The notes below the pieces were generated by a model, which saw only the letters and a program-made list of their open reading frames with translations, searched no databases and was not told where the DNA came from. A stretch of 15,180 nt of DNA, from contig PKTV01000391.1 of the NCBI GenBank assembly GCA_002868985.1, positions 1 to 15,180 on the forward strand, given 5' to 3'. Position numbers and translations under genes: made by a program. Positions 7,364-14,380 of the stretch are shown here, in pieces; positions within the stretch are counted from its first letter, which is position 1, and each line of letters starts with the position of its first letter. This DNA is from Desulfobacteraceae bacterium. GTDB lineage: Bacteria; Desulfobacterota; Desulfobacteria; Desulfobacterales; UBA11574.

Positions 7364-9007
7364 ATGAAGGATCACAGAATGATGTCTCAGAGTGAACCGG
7401 GTTTTTGGAAAAACAAACCGGGTTATAAGCCGATGTTATTTGTTCTTGCAGCAGTGGTTTTTACTGTCTTAGTTGTTTTGCCGCCACCGCAAAGTATGAT
7501 CGATATGGTAACAAAAATTAGTCCGCCGGGATATAAACTCGATAAGGGTTGTAACACCATTGTCGAAACAGTGAACAAGAAGTTAAACCCCAAGGCCTTT
7601 GAGGAATTTAAGGAGGGAAAGACGGCAGCATCAGAAAAAAATGAACATTCCCTGCTCGATGCCCAAGACGTCGCCAAGATGGCCAAGGTGATGATTGGCA
7701 TATTGTTGCTGGCCGCCTTTTTATGGGGCACTGAAGCTCTGCCTTTAGGCGCCACGGACATTCTGGTGGGGGTTATGATTTATCTTTTTGCTATTCTGCC
7801 GATCAATGATATCTCCAGAGCCTATATGAAGGACGCTGTTTTTTTCATTTTCGGCATCCTGGCGGTGGCGGTCGGTGTTGCCAAAACCGGCCTGGACAAA
7901 CGGATCGGCCTCATACTTCTCAGCCGAATTAAAAGCGCCAAAGGATTTGCTTTTATTTTTTTTCCGATGCTGGCCATTGCCGCCGGATTTTTATCCGAAC
8001 ATGCCCTGGTGGCGCTTTTGATCCCTGTACTTATGGGAGTGTATAAGACAACCTGTAAGATGCACGGCGTTAAAAAAGACCGGGCCCTGGCCATTTTCCT
8101 TTTGCTTGGCGTCTGTTTCGCGGCCAATCACGGCGGCCCGGGTTCTCCTGCGGCCGGAGGCCGCAATGCCATCATGGTAGGCTACTTAATGGAATACGGT
8201 ATGCCGATTACGTTTTTGCAGTGGATGAAATACGGCCTCCCGTTTGTTCCCTTCATGGCTGTGGTTATCGGCGCCTACATGTATATTCGCTTTAGACCTA
8301 AATTCAAGGTGCCGGATGTCAATCCCAGCGAAGTGGTTAAAGCCGAAGTGGCGAACATGCCTAAATTCGGTGGAAAAGAGGCGTCGATGGCCGTAATTTT
8401 GGTCCTATTGATTATCGGCTGGATTGTTCTGGGCGAAGAAGCCGGTCTGGGCGGCCCTACGCTTTACGCGGTGGCGGCCATGTTTATATGTCGCATCGTC
8501 GAATGGGAGGATATCCAGATGGGTGTGGCCTTTGACGTGGTCGGCCTGTATGCTGCCGCCTGTGCCATGGGGGTCGGCCTGAAATTTACCGGCGGTGCCC
8601 TCTGGTTGGCCCAAACCTTTGTCGGTTTTTTGCCGGATTTTATGACCCGAGGTGACGGATTGGTTATGGGCGTCAGCCTGCTCACCGGAATCATGACCAA
8701 TTTTATGAGTGACGGTGCCACGGTTGCAGCTTTGGGCCCGATTGTTTTGCCCATGGCGACACTGGCCAATGTGAGTGTCTGGAAAGTGGGGTTGGTTACC
8801 GCCTTTTCTTCCTCTTTTGCGAATTTTCTGGTGGTCGGGACCCCCAATAATGCCATTGCTTTTGGTATGGGACGGGACCCTGAAACCGGTGAAAGGTTGC
8901 TAGATGTCATGGATTTTGTTAAATACGGACTGCCGGTAACCATCCTTGCATGGCTTGTCCTCTGGGGCTGGGCGGTATTCGGGTACTGGAAGTTTTTAGC
9001 CTGGTAA
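7364..9007 (+). CDS. Divergent SLC13/DASS-family permease 2
   Basis: A second inner-membrane permease of the same scaffold, 547 residues. The first span is at about 24-43, followed by a polar segment of about 60 residues (45-105), shorter than in transporter 1. The family block TEALPLG follows at 123-129, then KTGLDKR. The expected Ser-Asn-Thr motifs read Ser211-Glu212-His213 and Ser449-Asp450-Gly451. The first-half loop is GGRN at 265-268, and the second-half TPPN is TPNN at 493-496. These are the same kinds of change as in transporter 1, so the two form one subfamily. The ribosome site GAGGAGG is at 7353-7359; the ATG at 7364 was chosen because the nearby ATG at 7360 is out of frame. It follows the receiver-CBS gene. 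Substrate unknown; it may partner with or back up transporter 1. Confidence 0.83.
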   Translation: MKDHRMMSQSEPGFWKNKPGYKPMLFVLAAVVFTVLVVLPPPQSMIDMVTKISPPGYKLDKGCNTIVETVNKKLNPKAFEEFKEGKTAASEKNEHSLLDAQDVAKMAKVMIGILLLAAFLWGTEALPLGATDILVGVMIYLFAILPINDISRAYMKDAVFFIFGILAVAVGVAKTGLDKRIGLILLSRIKSAKGFAFIFFPMLAIAAGFLSEHALVALLIPVLMGVYKTTCKMHGVKKDRALAIFLLLGVCFAANHGGPGSPAAGGRNAIMVGYLMEYGMPITFLQWMKYGLPFVPFMAVVIGAYMYIRFRPKFKVPDVNPSEVVKAEVANMPKFGGKEASMAVILVLLIIGWIVLGEEAGLGGPTLYAVAAMFICRIVEWEDIQMGVAFDVVGLYAAACAMGVGLKFTGGALWLAQTFVGFLPDFMTRGDGLVMGVSLLTGIMTNFMSDGATVAALGPIVLPMATLANVSVWKVGLVTAFSSSFANFLVVGTPNNAIAFGMGRDPETGERLLDVMDFVKYGLPVTILAWLVLWGWAVFGYWKFLAW

Positions 9008-9043
9008 GACCAAGTTAGCTACGCTACGCTGCGCAATTGGAAT

Positions 9044-9178
9044 AATGGAATATTGGAGTTATGGCCCCGGTGAAATAGAAAAAAATTTCACCGGGTAAAA
9101 ATGATGGGTTTAAAGGAATTTTGTATCATTAAAAAAGGTTATTTTCCACTTTTATACCCATTATTCCAATATTCCATT
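9044..9178. repeat. Long inverted repeat enclosing a hairpin
   Basis: Arms at 9044-9064 and 9158-9178 are complementary over 21 bp, with one wobble pair and one mismatch. The core AATGGAATATTGGA / TCCAATATTCCATT is perfect. The arms enclose 93 nt, including the strong stem-loop at 9066-9095. The layout resembles a small non-coding mobile or palindromic intergenic element. No transposase or target-site duplication was identified. Confidence 0.6.
9066..9095 (+). terminator. Strong stem-loop after transporter 2
   Basis: CCCGGTGAAAT (9066-9076) and ATTTCACCGGG (9085-9095) form a perfect 11-bp stem with an 8-nt A-rich loop, 59 nt after the transporter 2 stop. The following bases are TAAAAATG, so the usual U-rich tail is missing. 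It could act as a factor-independent terminator of weak type, or protect the 3' end of the mRNA. It separates the permease group from kinase 2. Confidence 0.5.
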
Positions 9179-9219
9179 CAGATCATCCCCTTTCTAAAGG
9201 GTAATTAAGGAAGACTTTA

Positions 9220-10893
9220 ATGGGGCTCTATAAACGAAAACCAATATTTATAAAACTTCAACGGACTATCTTTTTCGTCATTCTGATCGTTTCCATTGTT
9301 CCGCTGGTATTTCTTGGAGAGACCATCTATTATCGGTTTGCCAGAACATACGAAGAAAAGATTGAAGATCAGATAAAATACCGGACAAGATCCCAGTCTT
9401 ATGCCGTAGAAGTCTTTTTAAGAGAGCGAAGCGCCATCCTTGCAACCATTGTGGACACCCATTCTTTTGACAACTTAAAGCAACAGGAAAATCTTGACCG
9501 CATGTTTAAAGTCATTAGCCGGCGAACAGACGGTCTGATTGACTTGGGTGTCATCGACAGCGCCGGTCAACACCTGGCCTATGCGGGTCCCTATCATCTG
9601 AAAGGGTTGAATTATTACAAACAGGCTTGGTTTGCCGAGGTGATGAGCAAGGGCAAGTATATCAGTGATGTTTACATGGGGTACCGGCAAATGCCCCATT
9701 TTGTTATCGCCCTCCGGGGTTACAGCGACGGGATTACCTGGATTCTAAGGGCAACCGTCGATTCGGACATATTTAACAAACTTGTGAGGACCGCCCAGAC
9801 AGGAAAGTCAGGCGATGCTTATCTCATCAATAAAAACGCGATTTATCAGACAGCCCCTCGCTTCTCAGGAAAGATACTTGCTAAATCAAACATTATCTTA
9901 ACACGTTTTGGTGAAGGGACTACGGTTGCCGAAAAAATTAAGGATAACGGCCAAACAAAACATGTTGCCGGAACCTGGTTGAAAAATAATGAGTGGCTCC
10001 TGGTGATCACGCAGAATGTCGGAGATGAGATTAGCGGATTAATGACCACCAGAACCATGGAAATTATCATTATTGTTTTTGGATGCCTTGCAATAATTAC
10101 AACCACCTTTTTAGCGATGCGTATCATTTTCAGGCGCCTTGAAGATGCTGACAAAGGGATTAGCGAACTTAATGAACAGCTGATCCAATCTGATAAAATG
10201 GCGGCTTTGGGAAAGATGGCCGCCGGAATTGCCCATGAAATCAACAATCCTCTTGCGGTCATCGGTGAAAAGGCGGGATGGATGCAGGATTTGCTGCTTG
10301 ACGAAAAATTTCAGGAAAGTGAGAACCTCAAAGAATATGTAATCTCTATCGATAAAATCGAAGAACACGTGGAAAGGGCCCGTAAAGTGACCCATAATAT
10401 GCTCGGGTTTGCCAGAAGAATGGAGCATCGCTTGGATGATGTCGATATTAATCTTGTTTTGAGCCAGACCATAGAGCTTTTGCAAAATCATGCTCAGATA
10501 AACAACATCGAAATAAGCAGGGATTTTCAGCCGGACCTTCCGATTATTGCCAGTGATCAATCCCAGCTTCAACAGGTGTTTTTAAACCTGATGAACAATG
10601 CCATTGATGCCATCGAAAAGGATGGATTGATTGAAGTAAACACACAAAAGGAGGGCTCCCAGGTTGTCATCGGAATAAAAGATAACGGTCCGGGCATCCC
10701 TGAAAAACATCTGACAAAAATTTTTGATCCGTTTTTTACCACCAAAGATGTCGGCAAAGGGACCGGATTGGGATTGTCGGTAAGTTATAATATCATCGAA
10801 AAATTGGGCGGTTTGATCACCGTGAAAAGCAAACTGTCTGAAGGAACGCTTTTTAGTGTGACGCTTCCTATTGTAGCTCCTGAAAGGAAGTAG
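9220..10893 (+). CDS. Second membrane sensor histidine kinase with dCache-type domain
   Basis: Paralogue of the kinase at 966-2651 with the same plan. A span lies at about residues 15-37, a periplasmic Cache-like region at 38-280 contains [12 protein letters not shown], and a second span lies at about 282-305. There is no HAMP domain. The H-box AHEINNPL carries the phospho-acceptor His339. The ATPase domain has its N-box near 456-463, G1 DNGPG and G2 GTGLGL. All catalytic motifs are intact. The shared block GYRQ.PHF suggests both kinases sense related ligands, while the rest of the sensor region differs. AAGGAAG precedes the ATG by a normal distance. Its likely partner is the receiver at 11315, though a 421-nt repeat-bearing gap lies between them. 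The gene is set apart from transporter 2 by a stem-loop, so it may have its own promoter; none was recognised. Confidence 0.9.
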   Translation: MGLYKRKPIFIKLQRTIFFVILIVSIVPLVFLGETIYYRFARTYEEKIEDQIKYRTRSQSYAVEVFLRERSAILATIVDTHSFDNLKQQENLDRMFKVISRRTDGLIDLGVIDSAGQHLAYAGPYHLKGLNYYKQAWFAEVMSKGKYISDVYMGYRQMPHFVIALRGYSDGITWILRATVDSDIFNKLVRTAQTGKSGDAYLINKNAIYQTAPRFSGKILAKSNIILTRFGEGTTVAEKIKDNGQTKHVAGTWLKNNEWLLVITQNVGDEISGLMTTRTMEIIIIVFGCLAIITTTFLAMRIIFRRLEDADKGISELNEQLIQSDKMAALGKMAAGIAHEINNPLAVIGEKAGWMQDLLLDEKFQESENLKEYVISIDKIEEHVERARKVTHNMLGFARRMEHRLDDVDINLVLSQTIELLQNHAQINNIEISRDFQPDLPIIASDQSQLQQVFLNLMNNAIDAIEKDGLIEVNTQKEGSQVVIGIKDNGPGIPEKHLTKIFDPFFTTKDVGKGTGLGLSVSYNIIEKLGGLITVKSKLSEGTLFSVTLPIVAPERK

Positions 10894-11314
10894 TAAATGA
10901 GCAGTAGACACTTTTTATTATAGGGCATTATTTGTGCATGGAGCGGTTTAACAGATAAAAACTTTTCGATCCTTAAAATAATATTTTTATTAGTCCTTGA
11001 AAACCTGGTCCTCTGGGCAGGGTTAGAGTTCTTCGGCTCTGCCTGAAGAATCGCAGCAAGAGTTTGAAGTGAACTAAAGTTTAAAGTGAGCTAAAGTTTA
11101 GGAATTCTGTCAATTATATAAAACCAGCGGAGGGAAGCGACTCAATAACTTCCCCGATGAATACGGGATAAATAGGCACTTTAGATCACTTTAGACACTT
11201 TTAACTTATACGGCTTTAAGTAAAACAGCCCCTTCCAGGGGTTATATCAAAGCTTGGTCCTCTGGGCCTGGATTCTTTACTAAACCCAAACACTTAATCG
11301 GCAAGGAGTATGAA
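10894..11314. other. Repeat-rich gap between kinase 2 and its receiver
   Basis: No coding region was found in this 421-nt stretch. It holds a pair of 13-bp direct repeats, a 17-bp tandem repeat, short inverted copies of the same core and several small hairpins, described separately. The ribosome site AAGGAG of the next gene is at 11303-11308. No clear promoter is visible. Confidence 0.6.
11006..11267. repeat. Compound repeat bounded by 13-bp direct repeats
   Basis: TGGTCCTCTGGGC occurs at 11006-11018 and again at 11255-11267. Between them are two tandem 17-mers at 11067-11083 and 11084-11100 (15 of 17 identical, core AGTGA.CTAAAGTTT). Near the right side CACTTTAGAT/C occurs twice (11177-11186, 11187-11196), which is the reverse complement of the same core. 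A small stem GGGAAG/CTTCCC lies between (11133-11138, 11150-11155). The layout could be a non-autonomous mobile element or a family of intergenic palindromes. Confidence 0.55.
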
Positions 11315-11764
11315 ATGGACATGTTCAGAATATTGGTGGTCGATGATGAAGTCGATTTTTTGGAAACCATCGTCAATCGACTGCAAAAAAGAAAACTGAA
11401 TGCAAGCGGCGTGACCAGTGGAGAAGAAGCCGTTGAACTTCTCCAAAAAGAACTCTTCGATGTGGTTATCCTCGATATTAAAATGCCCGGGGGAATGGAC
11501 GGCATCGAAGCCTTGCGGGAGATTAAAAAGATTCAGCCGTTGGTCGAAGTTATTCTTCTTACAGGACATGCTTCTGTGGAAACGAGCATCGAAGGAATGA
11601 AGCTGGGGGCCTTTGATTATTGTCTGAAACCCATAAAGTTTGAAGACCTTTTACAAAAAATGGCCGCTGCATTTTCCAAAAAATCCACCCATGATAAAAA
11701 AATACGGGATGCAAAGATACAGCAACTGATTCGACATCCCGGCAGGGTGTTTGACCAGGATTGA
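11315..11764 (+). CDS. Stand-alone response regulator receiver, kinase 2 partner
   Basis: A single REC domain with no output domain. Asp10-Asp11 form the acidic pocket, Asp54 in LDIKMPG is the phospho-acceptor, Thr83 in LTGHA is the switch residue and Lys105 the conserved lysine. The loop after the phosphorylation site carries an extra Gly (KMPGGMDG) compared with the other three receivers of the window. That shifts later residues by one and may change the dynamics of this loop. The C-terminal tail carries KKIR at 128-131 and a Leu at 138, matching the tails of the receivers at 2655 and 3155. The ribosome site AAGGAG at 11303-11308 is 6 nt before the ATG. By analogy with the first module it should accept phosphate from kinase 2. 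The porin gene follows on the same strand. Confidence 0.88.
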   Translation: MDMFRILVVDDEVDFLETIVNRLQKRKLNASGVTSGEEAVELLQKELFDVVILDIKMPGGMDGIEALREIKKIQPLVEVILLTGHASVETSIEGMKLGAFDYCLKPIKFEDLLQKMAAAFSKKSTHDKKIRDAKIQQLIRHPGRVFDQD

Positions 11765-11807
11765 TAGGTTGTGCCATTTATTTGAGTCTTATTTTTTTAC
11801 CCGTAGC

Positions 11808-11862
11808 CAGCCTTCCTTTACGGAAGAGGCTGCAGGAGGGGGCAATTTGACGGGATTGCCCC
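11808..11862 (+). terminator. Two hairpins between the last receiver and the porin
   Basis: A bulged stem (CAGCC..TTCC with GGAA..GGCTG, about 11808-11832) is followed by a perfect 8-bp stem GGGGCAAT (11839-11846) / ATTGCCCC (11855-11862) with an 8-nt loop. Neither has a T-rich tail. They may partly end the upstream transcript or stabilise the porin leader, which would allow different porin levels. The structure is visible, the role uncertain. Confidence 0.35.
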
Positions 11863-11958
11863 ATTCACTTCGTCGAAAGGGGATTGGGAGCCCTCCATGT
11901 TTTTCCTGGCCGACGTTTGTTGTCAAAATTCAAGTAATATTAAAAGGAGGTATATGCA

Positions 11959-13347
11959 ATGAAAAGGTCCCGGATATTTGTGATGCTGTTTTTAACCCTT
12001 GTCTTGTGCCGGCCTCAGGTTTGTCCGGCTGCAATGAGCAACGAGGATATGCTGAACAAGCTCAATGAACTCAGCACAATTATCCAGAAACAGCAGCAGG
12101 AAATCGAAATGCTGAAACAGGAACTGAAAAATCAAAAGGAATCCATCAATCAGGTACAAGAAACACAAAAGGAAGAAATTACAAAGACCGTAAAGACGGA
12201 AACCGAAGAAAAATCCAAGGAATGGAGCGAAAAGATTCCCGGATGGATTAAAGATACCAAAGTGTCCGGTGATCTGAGACTTCGTTATGAAGGTATATAC
12301 AACCGGGAAGAGCGACAGACCGACGGATCAATTAAAGATCTTCCAGCCCGCGACAGATTCCGAATTCGGGCAAGACTATTTTTTGACAGCAACATCAGCG
12401 ATGAAGTATCCACCCATTTCATGCTTTGCACCAATCAGGACAACAATCGAGAAGCCACGACCACCAACCAGAGTTTTAACGATGATTTCAATGACAAAGG
12501 CATCTATCTGCACAGGGCGTATGCCACATATATGCCCAACTGGTTGAAGAAACTGGAGCTTGCGGGCGGCAAATTCAAAAATACGTTTTTGCACACCGAC
12601 ATTATGTGGGATCCGGATGTAAATCCTGAAGGTTTCTACGAGTATTATCAGTATCCGGGCTGGGCGAATTTCAAACCGTTTGTGCAACTGGGACAGATGG
12701 TGGTCAATGAGGTTAAAAACGAGACCGACGACGCAGCTCTTTTTATCTATCAAGCCGGATTCGACTGGAATATAGGGAAGGTAAAATGGGTGTTGGCCGG
12801 CAGTTATTATGACTGGGGCAACCTCGAAAATTCAAAGTACCTCCATGAAGCAAACTATAAGAGCGGTGGGTGGAACTCATTTGTACTCGATTCAAATGGG
12901 AATTTACAGTATGCATATGACTACAATTTATGGGAAGGGATTTCTCATGTCAAATTCAAGTTGGGAGAAATTCCCACAACACTGATTTTCGACTATATCG
13001 TCAACACCGCAGATAATGTGCCCGGCGACCAGGATACCGCTTACTACGTTGGATTTAATCTGGGAAAAGCCAAAAAGAAAGGCGACTGGTCAATCGGGTA
13101 TAAATACGCCCGCATTGAAAGGGATGCGGTCATCGGCTCAATGAATGACCAGGATTTTTACGGTGCAAACCGAAAAGGGCATAAAGTGAAATTTAAATAT
13201 ATGGTATTGGACCGGCTAAGATTCGATGTCGCCTATTTCTATACCGATCCTGTCACCGATTGGGATCTTTCTGACGTTACTTTCAGTAAAAACAAAGAAC
13301 GGGAACATGAAGATCGGGTCCAGACGGATTTGATTTTTAGTTTTTAA
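11959..13347 (+). CDS. Outer-membrane porin with N-terminal coiled coil
   Basis: A probable trimeric beta-barrel channel for passive entry of small solutes across the outer membrane. Residues 1-25 look like a signal peptide (Lys-Arg start, Leu/Val core, cut near CPAA). Residues about 29-90 are charged with heptad-like hydrophobic spacing (LNKLNELSTIIQK and following), fitting a periplasmic coiled coil. From about 100 to the end, amphipathic strands alternate polar and aromatic residues, and the protein ends in Phe (LIFSF), the usual outer-membrane insertion signal. The make-up fits the putative-porin families common in Desulfobacterota. The ribosome site AAGGAGG at 11944-11950 is 8 nt before the ATG at 11959; the ATG at 11954 is out of frame. 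Being last in the array, it could supply substrate to the two permeases; this is context only. Confidence 0.85.
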   Translation: MKRSRIFVMLFLTLVLCRPQVCPAAMSNEDMLNKLNELSTIIQKQQQEIEMLKQELKNQKESINQVQETQKEEITKTVKTETEEKSKEWSEKIPGWIKDTKVSGDLRLRYEGIYNREERQTDGSIKDLPARDRFRIRARLFFDSNISDEVSTHFMLCTNQDNNREATTTNQSFNDDFNDKGIYLHRAYATYMPNWLKKLELAGGKFKNTFLHTDIMWDPDVNPEGFYEYYQYPGWANFKPFVQLGQMVVNEVKNETDDAALFIYQAGFDWNIGKVKWVLAGSYYDWGNLENSKYLHEANYKSGGWNSFVLDSNGNLQYAYDYNLWEGISHVKFKLGEIPTTLIFDYIVNTADNVPGDQDTAYYVGFNLGKAKKKGDWSIGYKYARIERDAVIGSMNDQDFYGANRKGHKVKFKYMVLDRLRFDVAYFYTDPVTDWDLSDVTFSKNKEREHEDRVQTDLIFSF

Positions 13348-13354
13348 TTGACAT

Positions 13355-13390
13355 GCCGGCGGCTTCAACAAAGATGATCTGGCCGCCGGC
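13355..13390 (+). terminator. GC-rich hairpin at the porin 3' end
   Basis: GCCGGCGGC (13355-13363) and GCCGCCGGC (13382-13390) form a perfect 9-bp stem with an 18-nt loop, 8 nt after the porin stop. No T-rich tail follows. It sits inside the lon remnant; in intact lon the matching stem is only about 6 bp, so the left arm is longer here. It could serve to end or protect the porin transcript. Confidence 0.4.
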
Positions 13391-13430
13391 TTCCGCCTAT
13401 GCCAAACCTGTGGCGACACTTACCCTTTCT
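13358..13430 (-). pseudogene. 73-bp remnant of a second lon gene
   Basis: This stretch matches 14852-14924 of the lon gene in the same orientation, ungapped, with 62 of 73 bases identical. Read on the - strand in the lon frame it gives ERVSVATGLA, a stop (TAG where lon has Trp TGG), then AEAGGQIIFVEAA. Intact lon reads ERVGVATGLA, W, TEAGGQIIFIEAA. Most changes are silent or conservative, and 10 of 11 are transitions. It therefore descends from a once-coding lon copy and is not a recent duplicate. The similarity stops sharply on both sides. It lies directly after the porin. Confidence 0.8.
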
Positions 13431-13682
13431 CTTCTTCTCAAACATCACCCGCTTTAAAAAAAGATCATCCATTCCGCTTTCCAAGGCGTAGGCTCTACGA
13501 GCCGGAGGCTAACATCAAAGGATTTAGAAGAAAAACTCCCCGAGAGCTCAAATAATGACTTTCAGCACATTTCTTCCAGGCGGTTCGGTGAAAACCAGTG
13601 AAGGAGTAGCAACTCCCTTTTATCAAAAAAATGTTTTAAACAAAACGCCTTGAAATTTTAGAATATTTTATAGTTCCGGGTG
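13431..13682. other. Non-coding gap between lon remnant and GNAT promoter region
   Basis: No coding region was found. A small stem GGCTC-TAC-GAGCC lies at 13491-13503 inside a stretch that looks like dispersed intergenic repeat DNA. Nothing else is assignable. Confidence 0.4.
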
Positions 13683-13711
13683 TTGACAATTCGCTCGATT
13701 TTCGGTATCTG
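13683..13711 (+). promoter_or_regulatory. Weak sigma-70-like promoter candidate for the GNAT gene
   Basis: TTGACA at 13683-13688 is a perfect -35 box. At 17 bp spacing the -10 position reads TATCTG (13706-13711), only a partial match. A better -10 (TATACT, 13716-13721) is 27 bp away, too far. The gene starts at 13790. Confidence 0.3.
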
Positions 13712-13789
13712 GTTCTATACTGACTGCCTACCGGACGATAAAGTATATTTGAGTTCATAAAAAGTGATCAACCTGTGATGTTTTAAAAA

Positions 13790-14281
13790 ATGAAAATCAA
13801 AGTAATAGATAATTTAAAAGGAAAGACAGAATCGCTGAGCCAATCCAAAGTAGACAACGTCGTAGCGTTAATCCGTAAAAACACTCAAGATGTCAATCAG
13901 GGAGAGTATCGTTCGGATGATCTTGAAAGACTGAATGACTTTGCAACGCCTGAAAAAATTCAAAAAGAGTTGGAAAGAGGTTATCTGGCAATGCTATTTA
14001 ATGACGAGAAAGATCTCATCGGTTGTGCCCTCGTTGTTCGAAGGGGAATTAGGCTTATCATAAAAACATTACAGGTCAAAACGGTCTACTGCAGGAAAGG
14101 CTACGGCTCGCTCCTGTACAAGCATTGTGAAAGTTTGTTCGAACAAATGGGCATGAACGAGATAGAAGTTGAAGTCCCCAAATTCCCACGCTCGGAAGCT
14201 TTCTACAGGAGTCACGGATTCGTGAAAACCGGAAATCCAACCCAGAGAGATCTGCGCTTTGCTATGTTCAAGTATATCTGA
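13790..14281 (+). CDS. GNAT-family N-acetyltransferase
   Basis: A 163-residue acetyl-CoA-dependent acetyltransferase of the GNAT fold. The acetyl-CoA loop is KTVYCRKGYGSLLYKH at about 97-112, with the Gly-x-Gly at 104-106. In the usual Arg/Gln-x-x-Gly-x-Gly motif the first position is Cys101 here, with Arg shifted to 102. The later block EVEVPKFPRSEAFYRSHGFV (about 126-145) fits the second GNAT motif with its Tyr-Arg-x-x-Gly-Phe. The acceptor substrate cannot be told. An in-frame TAA 6 nt upstream fixes 13790 as the earliest start. No clear ribosome site precedes it, so expression may be low. It is convergent with lon and appears unrelated to the transport array. Confidence 0.78.
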   Translation: MKIKVIDNLKGKTESLSQSKVDNVVALIRKNTQDVNQGEYRSDDLERLNDFATPEKIQKELERGYLAMLFNDEKDLIGCALVVRRGIRLIIKTLQVKTVYCRKGYGSLLYKHCESLFEQMGMNEIEVEVPKFPRSEAFYRSHGFVKTGNPTQRDLRFAMFKYI

Positions 14282-14296
14282 CATCCGAATCTTGCA

Positions 14297-14318
14297 TGAA
14301 AATTAATGAGGATTTTCA
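14297..14318. terminator. Weak hairpin between convergent genes
   Basis: TGAAAAT (14297-14303) and ATTTTCA (14312-14318) form a 7-bp AT-rich stem with an 8-nt loop, in the 99-nt space between the GNAT and lon stops. It might act weakly in both directions. Confidence 0.25.
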
Positions 14319-14380
14319 GGTTGCTCGGTTGAAGAATGAAAGCCTCCAGCGTGTGCAAAATTCAGGCGATAAATTCTCCG

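Noticed and set aside
8464..8943. 159-residue - strand frame inside permease 2
   Set aside because: Antisense shadow; the permease family motifs on the + strand are unambiguous.
11751..12068. 105-residue + strand frame overlapping the porin start
   Set aside because: No ribosome site, odd composition, and it overlaps the porin signal sequence in another frame.
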